From NCBI GenBank assembly GCA_002897695.1, contig BDTG01000010.1:62001-126000 (forward strand): a DNA stretch of 64,000 nt, read 5' to 3'. The notes below the pieces were generated by a model. The model worked only from the letters and a program-made list of their open reading frames with translations. It did not search any database and was not told the DNA's origin. The position numbers and the translations under genes are program-made. Shown here piece after piece: positions 44,780 to 53,551 of the stretch (positions within the stretch are counted from its first letter, which is position 1; every line of letters starts with the position of its first letter). The stretch is from a bacterium BMS3Abin14 (GTDB lineage: Bacteria > BMS3Abin14).

Positions 44780-45685
44780 TCAACCGGAAGATCCGGTCAG
44801 GTTTTCCAGAAGGCATTGAGCGGCAGGGGGAAGGCTCCTTGATCGATGGGTTACAATGAAAAACCCGCGCTTCACCTCCAGCCATGGGACCTGCAGCTCC
44901 ATGAGTTCTCCCGACTCCATCTCTTTTTCAACCGTCATGCCGGAAAGGAAGGCCGCCCCCATCCCTGTGAGGGACCCTTCGAGCACAGACCTGGTGCTGC
45001 CTAAGGTGGCGATCCAGGGAAGGCTTTCCGGCTTGATATTGGAATCCCTCAACGCCGCCTCCACCGCCATCTGGGTCCCTGAGCCGGATTCCCTTCGAAT
45101 GAGCGGGATGCGCTGAAGATCCTCTTTTTCCACCAGCGGCGGAATCGGCTCCTTTTTGATCAGATCGGGGGCGGCCACGAGGATGATCCTGTCCTCTCTG
45201 AAAAGGTCCGAATGAAGCGACGGGTGTGAGGCCTCGGTTCCAGCGAGGCCGAAGGCGGCGCTGCCGCTCTGGACCCGCTCCATTACGGCCTGCGAATCGC
45301 CGACGGCGAGCTTGACCCGGACCTCCGGAAAACGCCGGCTGAAAAAGGTAAGGAGGCGCGGGAGGAGATACTCCCCGGGCACCGTGCTGGAGGCGATCGC
45401 CACCTCGCCCCTGATCTCTTCCATGAAGGTGCTGACGGCCTGACTCGCCTCTTGGCAAAGGCTCAGGATCCTGTCGGCGTAATCGACAAAAACAGCGCCC
45501 GCAGGTGTCAGTGTAACCGTTCTGCCGGTCCTGTCGAGCAGCCTGACCCCCAGATCCTTTTCAAGGTTCCGGATGTGCGTGCTTAAGGTCGGCTGGCTTA
45601 TCTCCACCTCCCTGGATGCCTTTGAAAAACCGCCGTACTTCGCAACTGCGCTCAGGGCGCGTATCTGTCGAAGGTCAAAGGACAT
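44780..45685 (-). CDS. LysR-family regulator of the selenium-metabolism-associated type
   Basis: A 301-residue LysR: helix-turn-helix at 1-60 (GGFSKASREVEISQPTLSTHIRNLEKDLGVRLLDR), linker helix, then a substrate-binding-like domain with ASSTVPGEYLLPRLLTFFSRRFPEVRVKL. That GEYLLP segment is, as I recall, characteristic of LysR proteins annotated as selenium-metabolism-associated in Sec-using bacteria; this subfamily call is an inference from memory. It lies 42 bases after metH on the same strand. Target genes are not evident. Confidence 0.85.
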   Translation of the reverse strand: MSFDLRQIRALSAVAKYGGFSKASREVEISQPTLSTHIRNLEKDLGVRLLDRTGRTVTLTPAGAVFVDYADRILSLCQEASQAVSTFMEEIRGEVAIASSTVPGEYLLPRLLTFFSRRFPEVRVKLAVGDSQAVMERVQSGSAAFGLAGTEASHPSLHSDLFREDRIILVAAPDLIKKEPIPPLVEKEDLQRIPLIRRESGSGTQMAVEAALRDSNIKPESLPWIATLGSTRSVLEGSLTGMGAAFLSGMTVEKEMESGELMELQVPWLEVKRGFFIVTHRSRSLPPAAQCLLENLTGSSG

Positions 45686-45727
45686 ATCGAGAGCCCTCGC
45701 TCGGGCGGCGGGCTCTATTCGGGCCGG

Positions 45728-48151
45728 TCACCGTTTTTTCTCCTCATCGATAAGACGCCTGAAAATATCCACCGCCGCCGTGGCATCCCCGGCGTAGCCG
45801 TCCGCCCCGATCTCCTCTGCGAAATCATCGGTCACGGCCGCGCCCCCGATCAGGACGGGAATTTCGATCCCCGCCGTTTTCAGATCATGAACGGCTTCCT
45901 TCATCTTGACCATAGTGGTTGTCATGAGGGCCGAGAGGCCGATGGCGTCGATCTTTTTCTCCCTGGCCGCCCGGACAATTTTTTCCGCTGGGACATTTTT
46001 CCCCAGATCGTACACCTCGTAGCCGTAGTTTTCCAGAAGGGTAATGACTATGTTCTTGCCTATGTCGTGGATGTCGCCCTCCACCGTGGCCATGAGGATG
46101 TGCCCACGAGACGGCAGGCCCTCGCCCTTGAGCTTTTTTCTGATGGGCTCAAAGGCGGCTTTCATGGCCCTGGCCGACATGATGACCTGGGGCAGGAAAT
46201 ACTCGTTGGAGGCGAACCTGGAACCCACCTCGGACATGGCCGGGATGAGGATGCCCTCACCGATCTCCATGGGGAGAGTTCCCCCATCCAGAAGTTCCGC
46301 AGACAGCTTGCGCGCCTGGTCGGGGTCCCCGTGAATAATGGACCTTGACAGCATCTCCTCGGGGGACGCGGCGCCATCATCATTCCGGACCGCGGCCGGT
46401 CCCCCGTCATCTCCCGAATAAAGCCGGATGTATGCCCTGGCCTGGGAGTCCTGGTTCAGGATGACCCTGGATGCGCCCATGATCGCCATGGATGTACTGT
46501 GGAAAGGATTGATGATGGCGGCCGAAAGCCCTGCCGACGCGGCCATTGCGAGGAATGCAGCGTTGAGGTTTTCCCTTGCCGGCAGCCCGAAGGACACGTT
46601 GCTGATACCTAAAATGGTATTCAGGCCCAACTCCTCGCGGACCATTCTCAGTGCCTTGATGGTCTCGAACACCGATTCCTGTTCCGCCCCGGCCGAAAGT
46701 GTCAGACAATCTATTACGATATCGGCGGGGTTCATCCCCGCCCTGACCGCTTCACGGAGTATCCGTTTGGCTATGGCCGCGCGATCCGACGCCCTGGAAG
46801 GGATCCCGCTTTCGTCCAGCGTAAGGCCCAGTACCGCCGCTCCGTACCGCACCGCCAGAGGCAGGACCTTTTCAAGACTTTCCGAATCTCCCGTGACCGA
46901 ATTGATCAGGACCTTGCCGTCGGCGGCCTTAAGCCCTTCCTCGATGACCTCGGGCCGCGGCGAATCCAGGCTCAGGGGGACGGGGGAGGACTGCTGAACC
47001 ATGAGGACGGCCTCTCGCATGGCGGCGCCCTCATCTATTCCAGGAACCCCGACGTTGACATCCAGGATGTCGGCGCCGGCCTCGACCTGGGCACGCGCCT
47101 CGTCGCGGTAAAGATCCATCCTTCCGTCCTTCAGGGCCTGTGCGAGGGTCTTCCTGCCCGTGGGATTGAGCCGCTCCCCAATGGCCCGAATCGGGCTGTT
47201 GCCCCCGAGAAAGAGGACGGATTGACGACATGAAAGCCTGGTTGCTTTGGGGTCGGTCAGGGTCCTTGGGGCCCGAAGGCCTGACCGGTCCAGTTTCTCG
47301 CGTAACTTCGATATATGTGCCGGCGTGGTTCCGCAGCAACCCCCGATGACCCCCGTGCCGATAGCCAGCAACTCCTCGACGGCGTCTGCCGTCTGGTCCG
47401 GTGTTCCCGGGAAAACCGTCTTCTCCTCCACCAGTTGGGGCATCCCGGCGTTGGGAATGGATGCCAGGGGCAGGTCTGTCGCCGAAGCCATGCGGCGAAG
47501 GATGTCAAGTATGCCCTCGGGGCCCAGGCCGCAGTTGGAGCCCACCGCGTCCACCCCGAGGGCATCGAGGGTGACCGCGGCTGCCTCGGGAGTCGTCCCC
47601 AGGAGGGTCTTCCCCACAGGTTCAAAAGTCATCATGGCGACGATGGGGATGTTGCAGAGGGAACGGACGGCGATGATGGCGGCCCGCAGTTCCTTGATAT
47701 CGGAAAAGGTTTCAAGGAGGATCAGGTCGGCTCCGGCCTCGATGAGCGCATCGGCCTGTTGGCGAAAAACATCGAAGGCCTCAGAAAAATCCATGTCGCC
47801 CACCGGATTGAGAAACCTCCCCGTGGGGCCGATGCTCGCGCCCACCATGGCCCGCCCGTTCGCTGCATCCCGGGCGATCTTTACGGCCCTGGAGTTGACC
47901 TCCTCAGTCCGGTCTTCAAGCCCGAACGAGGAAAGCTTTACCCGGTTTCCGCCGAAGGTATTTGTTTCAATAATGTCCGCGCCGGCCTCGATGTAGGCCA
48001 GGTGAACGGCGGAAATGGCCTGGGGGCTCCGGATGTTGAGAAGCTCGGGACACTGTCCCACCTGAAGGGCCGAGGACTGCAGCATCGTCCCCATGGCCCC
48101 GTCACAGAGCAGGGTCTTTTCCCTGAGCCTTTCACGGAATGGATATGCCAT
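45728..48151 (-). CDS. metH: cobalamin-dependent methionine synthase without reactivation domain
   Basis: Makes methionine from homocysteine and methyltetrahydrofolate through a corrinoid. It has 807 residues in four parts. The homocysteine barrel has zinc Cys in GSNCGLGP and GGCCGTTPAH. The pterin-binding barrel spans GERLNPTGRK to ILGISNVSFGLP. The cap is at about 600-680. The B12 domain has GDIHDIGKNI (axial His). The C-terminal AdoMet-binding reactivation domain is absent; many anaerobes have this short form and use a separate reactivator. ATG 48151 is preceded by GAGGTGG. Upstream is an AT-rich gap with no recognised riboswitch. Confidence 0.93.
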   Translation of the reverse strand: MAYPFRERLREKTLLCDGAMGTMLQSSALQVGQCPELLNIRSPQAISAVHLAYIEAGADIIETNTFGGNRVKLSSFGLEDRTEEVNSRAVKIARDAANGRAMVGASIGPTGRFLNPVGDMDFSEAFDVFRQQADALIEAGADLILLETFSDIKELRAAIIAVRSLCNIPIVAMMTFEPVGKTLLGTTPEAAAVTLDALGVDAVGSNCGLGPEGILDILRRMASATDLPLASIPNAGMPQLVEEKTVFPGTPDQTADAVEELLAIGTGVIGGCCGTTPAHISKLREKLDRSGLRAPRTLTDPKATRLSCRQSVLFLGGNSPIRAIGERLNPTGRKTLAQALKDGRMDLYRDEARAQVEAGADILDVNVGVPGIDEGAAMREAVLMVQQSSPVPLSLDSPRPEVIEEGLKAADGKVLINSVTGDSESLEKVLPLAVRYGAAVLGLTLDESGIPSRASDRAAIAKRILREAVRAGMNPADIVIDCLTLSAGAEQESVFETIKALRMVREELGLNTILGISNVSFGLPARENLNAAFLAMAASAGLSAAIINPFHSTSMAIMGASRVILNQDSQARAYIRLYSGDDGGPAAVRNDDGAASPEEMLSRSIIHGDPDQARKLSAELLDGGTLPMEIGEGILIPAMSEVGSRFASNEYFLPQVIMSARAMKAAFEPIRKKLKGEGLPSRGHILMATVEGDIHDIGKNIVITLLENYGYEVYDLGKNVPAEKIVRAAREKKIDAIGLSALMTTTMVKMKEAVHDLKTAGIEIPVLIGGAAVTDDFAEEIGADGYAGDATAAVDIFRRLIDEEKKR

Positions 48152-48333
48152 TGTAGACCACCTCGTAATAAATCCCATGGTTCGGGGGTTGATATTTCAA
48201 TCTCCGCAAGGTCCGGCTGCTGAGCTATTGAATTTATTGATAGGTATAGCATATCTAATAAAGCGGTTCATCCGGTAATGCGCACCTTAAACTGTATTAT
48301 TTTCACCACATTGCAGCCGCTTAAGTTGGATAA

Positions 48334-48363
48334 AGTGTAAAATACATAACAAAGTATTACACT
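48334..48363 (+). promoter_or_regulatory. operator-like inverted repeat upstream of the NmrA-like gene
   Basis: AGTGTAAAATAC and GTATTACACT are complementary halves (one extra A) around an eight-base spacer, 50 bases before the ATG at 48414. Position and AT-rich context suggest a regulator-binding site. Confidence 0.45.
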
Positions 48364-48413
48364 GGATTTTTACTCTACTGTGGCATTATGCTTAGAAGTA
48401 CGGAAAGGAGATA

Positions 48414-49289
48414 ATGGTCATGGATAAATCTGTCCTCGTTGTAGGCGCGACCGGAATGCTTGGAATGCCGGTTGCGCGGCAATTACATAAAGACGGATAT
48501 GCTGTTCGTGTTCTAACGCGAAATCCGGAGAATGCCAAAACGAAACTTGGAGATTCATTCGATTACTTTAGAGGTGATGTCGAGGATCCTTCTTCATTGG
48601 AAAACGCCATCGATGGATGCTTCGGGGTCCATATCAACTTGAAGGGCGGCCCTAAAGTCAAGGACTTCGACCGAATCGAATATAAAGGTACAGCTAACAT
48701 TGCCAAGGTATCTGCAATCAAGGGAGTGGAACGTATAACATATCTGTCCGGCGCGGCAACCTTTGAAGAGAATGCGTGGTTTTCTATGGTTAAAGCAAAG
48801 CTTCAAGCGGAAAAAGCCATCCGTGACAGCGGTGTCCCCTATACAATCTTTTGCGCAACACATATTATGGAATCTCTGCCTCTTGCCGTTAGAGGTAATC
48901 GTGCCATGATTATCGGAAAGCAACCACACCGTTTGCATTGGCTTGCTTCAAGTGATTACGCAAAGATGGTTTCCAGGGCATTTCAACTACCCGAAGCGGC
49001 GAACAGGAGACTCTTCGTTTATGGTCCCGAAGCATTGACAATGTCGGAGGCGCTTAACAGGTATTGCTCGATTGTGCATCCCGACATAAAGGTTTCCTCT
49101 GTTCCGATTTGGTTGCTGTCATTGATCGGCAAATTATCTTTCAATCCGGAATTACAATTCATCGCCGGATTGATGAGGTTTTTTGGAAAAGTGGGTGAAA
49201 GGGGGGATCCTTCGGAAGCGAATAACCTGCTTGGCACTCCCGCGACTACTTTGGAACAATGGTGTGAGAAACAACGAAACCCCGCTTGA
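48414..49289 (+). CDS. NAD(P)-binding NmrA/SDR-like protein
   Basis: A 291-residue atypical short-chain dehydrogenase. N-terminal Rossmann motif VVGATGMLGMPVARQL, then VRVLTRNPENA, DYFRGDVEDPSSLENAIDG and the family YLSGAATFEENAWF, with a C-terminal NmrA-like half. No YxxxK dyad is obvious at the usual place, so a redox-sensing or quinone-reductase-like role is as likely as catalysis. ATG 48414 follows AAGGAG. Codon use looks more AT-rich than the metH neighbour, consistent with acquisition. Confidence 0.82.
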   Translation: MVMDKSVLVVGATGMLGMPVARQLHKDGYAVRVLTRNPENAKTKLGDSFDYFRGDVEDPSSLENAIDGCFGVHINLKGGPKVKDFDRIEYKGTANIAKVSAIKGVERITYLSGAATFEENAWFSMVKAKLQAEKAIRDSGVPYTIFCATHIMESLPLAVRGNRAMIIGKQPHRLHWLASSDYAKMVSRAFQLPEAANRRLFVYGPEALTMSEALNRYCSIVHPDIKVSSVPIWLLSLIGKLSFNPELQFIAGLMRFFGKVGERGDPSEANNLLGTPATTLEQWCEKQRNPA

Positions 49290-49389
49290 TAAGTCGCCGT
49301 ACCTGGCCGCAGTTCCGCTGCACTCCATGGCGGCAAAGGCTACCTCTCGGGGGCTCTGGCCCCACGCGTCTCCGGGATCGCCCCCTCTC

Positions 49390-49516
49390 AGACGGTTTGA
49401 ACCTCGCCCTCGTCGTCCGGCAGGATTGCCGCTTGGTCACCGCTAAAAGGGAGTTTTACGATGCCGTCCGTGGGACGCCGTTCGCTAAACACCTGAAGTG
49501 GGTGGGGAGTGTCTGA
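49390..49516 (+). pseudogene. C-terminal fragment of a VapC-type PIN-domain toxin
   Basis: The frame encodes DGLNLALVVRQDCRLVTAK followed by REFYDAVRGTPFAKHLKWV. This is the C-terminal part of VapC toxins (acidic residue, LVTADxxFYxA, then TPxAxHLxWVxD). The upstream two-thirds with the other PIN acidic residues are missing and the preceding frame is not family-like, so this is a remnant. Confidence 0.6.
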
Positions 49517-49826
49517 CGTATAACGTCCAAGGTCCAACGTCCAATGCCTGTCACGTCGACTTGTCACGTCGAAGCTGAAAGCGAAGACGGAAGCTTTATC
49601 CGAAGGCGGCTGAAAGGAGAGGACTGCGGTGAGGGGGAAATCGTTTTTGGGCAGGCGCAATCCCGGAAGATCAAAGGCAAACTTAACACAGAGCAGCCCA
49701 TCGAAGGCTGCTCCACAGGGTGACACAGGGTTTCACAGAGGAAGGAGCATCCCCTCACCAATGCTGCTGCTTTAAGGGATGCGGTTCTTGGTGCCTCTTC
49801 ATGGGCGGCACCAGAGGTTCCCCATG
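49517..49826. repeat. gene-free stretch with word repeats and a family B fragment
   Basis: Contains GTCCAAGGTCCAACGTCC, a doubled TGTCACGTCGA, and TTAACACAGAGCAGCCC with a later GGTGACACAGGGTTTCACAGAG related to the dispersed family B. No gene seen. Confidence 0.5.
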
Positions 49827-50102
49827 TTATCGATCCTCGTGCGTATGCCACAGACGCAGTACGTAGATAGTGGATTCCTGAATTTCGTAGCGCATCTCAT
49901 AGTGACCGACGAGGATTCGGCGTACCTCGCGCGGGTCGAATTCTTCGAGCCTTTCGCCGATGCGCGGGTTCTCCAACAAGCCGGCCGGAGCAGCGGTGAG
50001 CATCTGAACAGTGTGCGCAACCGCTTCCCTGTGTACAGGTGCCAGAAACTCATACAGCCGTGCCATGTCGGATACCGCCTTGCCGGTCCACTTCAAGTCC
50101 AT
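49827..50102 (-). CDS. ParE/RelE-superfamily toxin
   Basis: A 91-residue toxin fold: LKWTGKAVSDMARLYEFL start, then LENPRIGERLEEFDPREVRRILVGHYEMRYEI and the final strand IYVLRLWHTHEDR, the standard ParE pattern. ParE toxins poison gyrase, RelE relatives cut mRNA; the RxxxxGxYEMRYEI segment fits ParE better. Its ATG overlaps the antitoxin stop by one base, so the two are co-translated. Confidence 0.9.
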   Translation of the reverse strand: MDLKWTGKAVSDMARLYEFLAPVHREAVAHTVQMLTAAPAGLLENPRIGERLEEFDPREVRRILVGHYEMRYEIQESTIYVLRLWHTHEDR

Positions 50103-50371
50103 CAGCGCGGCGTCGGCAACGGGTCGTCGGTATCCAGGCTATCGGCCCACGCCCGCACAGCCTGGTGGTCGATGACGTGATCGGCATCCACATCAGCCAA
50201 CGCTTCTCTCGTAAGACGGCCGCGTTCCTCTTCCTGGTCGATCCAGGCCGACAGCGCCTGCTTTATGATCCAGCCGCGTGAACGCTCAAGGCGAGCGGCT
50301 ATCTGATCGACCTTCTCGGCCATCGGCAGTGGGACGTGTGCAGTAAACACCTTGGTTTTTGTCTGTGCCAT
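50102..50371 (-). CDS. ribbon-helix-helix antitoxin of the ParE-type pair
   Basis: An 89-residue antitoxin. N-terminal RHH DNA-binding domain (VFTAHVPLPMAEKVDQIAARLERSRGWIIKQALSAWIDQEEE) followed by an acidic flexible tail that would cap the toxin. Such antitoxins neutralise the partner and repress their own promoter. ATG 50371 follows GGGAGGTCA. Confidence 0.9.
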   Translation of the reverse strand: MAQTKTKVFTAHVPLPMAEKVDQIAARLERSRGWIIKQALSAWIDQEEERGRLTREALADVDADHVIDHQAVRAWADSLDTDDPLPTPR

Positions 50372-50576
50372 GACTGACCTCCCGTTCCCTCTGTGATGGA
50401 GTAAATTCGCAACTTAGTCTGTCCCGAAGGCGAGACTGAGCCGCCTCCCCGGTACCCTTGATTCTGATTGAATCATAATGATTAACAATGATTTTGTCAA
50501 ACCCTGGGGGTCCTGGGGCAGGGAATTTGTCAATTTCCGACCTGATCATCTGGTTTTGCGTATAACTTTGATATGG

Positions 50577-50680
50577 TCGCAAAAAGTCCATTCGGGGCTT
50601 TTTGCTCAACGGGAAGCGAAAAATGTCATTTTCACTTTCCTTATGCGCCCTCTCCGGGAGCGTTGATGGACTTTTTGCGA
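50577..50680. repeat. palindromic repeat family A, copy 2
   Basis: Begins TCGCAAAAAGTCCATTC and ends GGACTTTTTGCGA, about 104 bases, containing a second GCTTTTTGC segment. The flanking GATATGG is shared with the copy at 56384. It overlaps the 5' part of the gene at 50602. Confidence 0.75.
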
Positions 50681-51645
50681 GTCCATCAAGCCTTAACGAT
50701 GAAATTCCCGATCGCATTCTGGATCTCCATTGGAAACAATGGACAACGTTCGGTGTGTCCTCCCATTATGACCAGTCCAGCGAGTATATACTGGATCTCG
50801 AGGCCCTTGTCGTTTCAACCCTGACCATCGGGCTCCGGGACAAACGGATGTTGGGAGTTGCCCTGGAGTGGACCCAGGTGAACAGGTCGTGGCTGAATCT
50901 CAACCGCGTCAAAAGGATCGGGAAGTATTTCACCTCGTGTGAAATACTTCAAAAGAGACCTTTGTTAAGCAGCTACGTAATGGAATCCCTGATAAATTTT
51001 CTGAAAAATGCCCGCACTTCATTGGCAGAAGGGGGAGATGGAATCAACGACACGGGTTACCCTCAACATGATTATATTGAGTTGTTCCAGAACTATATGG
51101 GGCGGGGAGTCGTTGTGGAGCCGGATATTAAATCACCCTGCCTTCTACAGCTGTGTGTAAGGAACTTTTTTGGTGTGGACGCACGAGCTGAAATGTTTCT
51201 GTATTTTCTCGCCGGCAGGAGGGGCAACTCTAACTCGATCTCCGGTGAGATCTTTTTAGAGCAGAAGAACCTTTACAGGATCCTCAACAACTGGGCCAAT
51301 GCAGGAATTATCGAGGAGGATCTGGAGGTCAGCAGCCCGGATTATGGCCTCAAGAACAGGGAACAATGGATACAAACATTCCAAATCAACGAGATACCGG
51401 CTTATGTGAACTGGCCACGCATCTATCAGTTTCTGGACCTTATAACCGTTCACTTGACAGATCCAGCTGTGCAGGACGATACTTATCTGGCGTCGTCCTT
51501 CTTCAGGGATATTCAACCTGAAGCCCGGTATGTAGCTAGCGTCACGAAAATAGACTTACCATCCCCGAAATCTTTCCCGGGTAAAGAGTATTACGAACCC
51601 TTTGCGGGTAGTGTGTTGCAGATAGCGGAAAAGCTTATGCAGTAA
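50602..51645 (+). CDS. conserved hypothetical protein with repeat-derived N-terminus
   Basis: A 347-residue frame, not assigned to a named function. From about residue 30 it looks like a real soluble protein (EIPDRILDLHWKQWTTFG, WLNLNRVKRIGKYFTSCEIL). A winged-helix-like segment lies near 200-250 (AEMFLYFLAGRRGNSNSISGEIF, LYRILNNWANAGIIEE), suggesting DNA binding or a sensor of nucleotidyltransferase-type modules. The first 26 codons lie inside the palindromic repeat at 50577-50680, so the natural N-terminus has probably been lost or replaced. No ribosome-binding site is visible at 50602. It may be a 5'-truncated gene. Confidence 0.55.
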   Translation: MLNGKRKMSFSLSLCALSGSVDGLFASPSSLNDEIPDRILDLHWKQWTTFGVSSHYDQSSEYILDLEALVVSTLTIGLRDKRMLGVALEWTQVNRSWLNLNRVKRIGKYFTSCEILQKRPLLSSYVMESLINFLKNARTSLAEGGDGINDTGYPQHDYIELFQNYMGRGVVVEPDIKSPCLLQLCVRNFFGVDARAEMFLYFLAGRRGNSNSISGEIFLEQKNLYRILNNWANAGIIEEDLEVSSPDYGLKNREQWIQTFQINEIPAYVNWPRIYQFLDLITVHLTDPAVQDDTYLASSFFRDIQPEARYVASVTKIDLPSPKSFPGKEYYEPFAGSVLQIAEKLMQ

Positions 51646-52396
51646 TTGCCGGCTCAGACCAGACCATTTTGAATAGTTCCTCTCGATCCAGAAGGGGTCT
51701 CCTGGGGCCGGACCTCATTTTCTCAGGTTTTGAAGTTGATTATCTGAAACCGGGGCCCCTGGCATCGTACATCGCATCCTCAGGTTTATTAGAAAGCCGC
51801 CGTACTTTTGCGGAAACCCGAACCACACCTTACGCTCAAATCACAAAACCGCCCTGACCGGTGGGCGGTTTTATCATGGACCACAGCCTCCATCCCTTCG
51901 GCACCATGGAATCAGCCTTTCACGGGAATACGGTCAGGTCACGGTGCTGAACCTGGATTAGTTCCCCTCCCAATCTCCGAACCCCATGATATTGGATCAT
52001 CGCAACAACGAGTACCTGGTTTTGAACCCTTTTTCCTCACGCTCGCTCGTCACACAGCAAACGTGGCTCGCTAAAGGCGCAAAGAACGCAAAGAAACCCT
52101 CTACCGCGGATAAACGCAGATGGACGTTAACGCCCTTGGAGGACGTATATGGGAGTGGCTACCTTGGAACCTGGAACTGTTTTTATCTCACCTTTCGTTG
52201 ACACCGCTCCCCGCCGTGACGTACCATTATATATGAGTCCAGGGCCCAGTGAAGGACAAGACAGTGAAGGGCAAGGCAGAAGCGGAGACGCGGGGAAGTA
52301 TCGAAGTGTCTGGAACTCAAGGTCCGACGTCCAATGTCCAACGGCCAACGTGGAGGGAACCTCAAACCTTCCCCAAGGGCCTGTCAGGGAGAAACA
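51646..52396. other. gene-free accessory stretch
   Basis: About 750 bases without a convincing gene. It holds a strong hairpin at 51845-51872 and degenerate word repeats (GGCGCAAAGAACGCAAAG, GTCCGACGTCCAATGTCC). Short open frames here lack codon structure and ribosome-binding sites. Confidence 0.5.
51845..51872. terminator. bidirectional rho-independent terminator
   Basis: AAAACCGCCC, eight-base loop, GGGCGGTTTT: perfect ten-base inverted repeat with A/T tracts on both sides, 200 bases after the stop at 51645. Confidence 0.8.
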
Positions 52397-53551
52397 ATGT
52401 CCAGTGAACCGTCGAAACGGTCATTGAAGCTGCCGCCGTTTATCGTGATGGATGTCCTCGAACACGCCCAGGAGCTCGAGCGTGGCGGGCGTTCCATCGT
52501 CCATATGGAGGTGGGTGAACCGGATCTCGATACGCCGTCGTGCATCAGGGAAGCCGCGATTCGAGCCCTCAGGGACGGGGAGACGCACTATACCCACAGC
52601 CTCGGCCTGATCAAACTCAGGGAGGCCATCTGCGAGCACTACCATGGCAGGTATGGCGTTTCCGTCGGTCCGGACCAGGTTATCGTCACATCCGGCACAT
52701 CTCCCGGCCTTTTTCTGGTATTCGCGGCGCTACTGGAACCGGGAGACGAGATTGTGATGACGGATCCGCACTACGCCTGTTATCCAAACTTCGTGTCTTT
52801 CCTCGGCGGCAGCCCTGTCTTTACCACCGTGACGGCGCAGGGCGGCTACCAGCTGGACCTTGATGATCTGGGCAGAAAACTCGGCCCGGGGACACGGGCA
52901 ATCCTTATCAATTCACCTGGAAATCCCACCGGGGCCGTCATGCCCCCGGAGACCCTTGCGAAGGTGGCTTCCCTTGGACCGATGGTGATCTCGGACGAGA
53001 TCTACCACGGTCTGGTATATGGGGACAGGGAGCACTCCATTCTGGAGTATACATCGGAGGCCTTTGTCCTCAACGGTTTTTCCAAACTCTATGCCATGAC
53101 GGGGTGGCGCTTGGGCTACGTCATCGTCCCCAAACGGTTCGTGCGGCCAATGCAGAAGATCCAGCAGAATTTTTTTATCTCTGCGGGTTCCTTTGTCCAG
53201 TGGGCCGGTATCGCGGCCCTGAAGGAGGGTGGAGAGGACGCCCGACGGATGGTTGAAATATATGGAGAGCGGAGGAATCTGTTGTTGAAGGGGCTGAGGG
53301 AGATAGGCTTCCGGATCCCCGTGGACCCTGAGGGGGCTTTCTACGTCCTCGTGGATACTCGCCGCCTTGATGACAACTCATACCGCCTGGCCTTCGACAT
53401 ACTTGACCAGGCCGGGGTGGCGGTAACGCCGGGTATCGATTTTGGCGCTGCGGCAGAGGGGCACCTCAGGTTTTCCTACACCAACAGTCTGGCAAATATC
53501 AGGGAGGGGCTGGACCGCCTGGGAAATTATGTGAGGGGGAAGAGGATATGA
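52397..53551 (+). CDS. class I/II pyridoxal-phosphate aminotransferase
   Basis: A 384-residue fold-type I aminotransferase: HMEVGEPDLDTP start, VTSGTSPGLFLVFAALLEPGD, NSPGNPTGAVMPPE, then SDEIYHGLVYG and PLP Lys in NGFSKLYAMTGWRLGYV, with a final RFSYTNS carrying the carboxylate-binding Arg. It resembles the aspartate/aromatic/alanine aminotransferase subgroup; the amino donor cannot be fixed. ATG 52397 follows CAGGGAGAAA; the longest frame starts in word-repeat sequence and is rejected. Its end overlaps the next gene by four bases. Confidence 0.93.
   Translation: MSSEPSKRSLKLPPFIVMDVLEHAQELERGGRSIVHMEVGEPDLDTPSCIREAAIRALRDGETHYTHSLGLIKLREAICEHYHGRYGVSVGPDQVIVTSGTSPGLFLVFAALLEPGDEIVMTDPHYACYPNFVSFLGGSPVFTTVTAQGGYQLDLDDLGRKLGPGTRAILINSPGNPTGAVMPPETLAKVASLGPMVISDEIYHGLVYGDREHSILEYTSEAFVLNGFSKLYAMTGWRLGYVIVPKRFVRPMQKIQQNFFISAGSFVQWAGIAALKEGGEDARRMVEIYGERRNLLLKGLREIGFRIPVDPEGAFYVLVDTRRLDDNSYRLAFDILDQAGVAVTPGIDFGAAAEGHLRFSYTNSLANIREGLDRLGNYVRGKRI

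Noticed and set aside
47315-48223. 302-residue frame opposite metH
   Set aside because: Shadow of metH; composition rich in Gly, Arg and His without motifs.
48152-48333. Riboswitch upstream of metH
   Set aside because: No B12-box, SAM-type or other recognised conserved elements were found in the gap.
51669-51857. 62-residue frame ending in the terminator
   Set aside because: It runs into the hairpin, lacks a ribosome-binding site and shows no family features.
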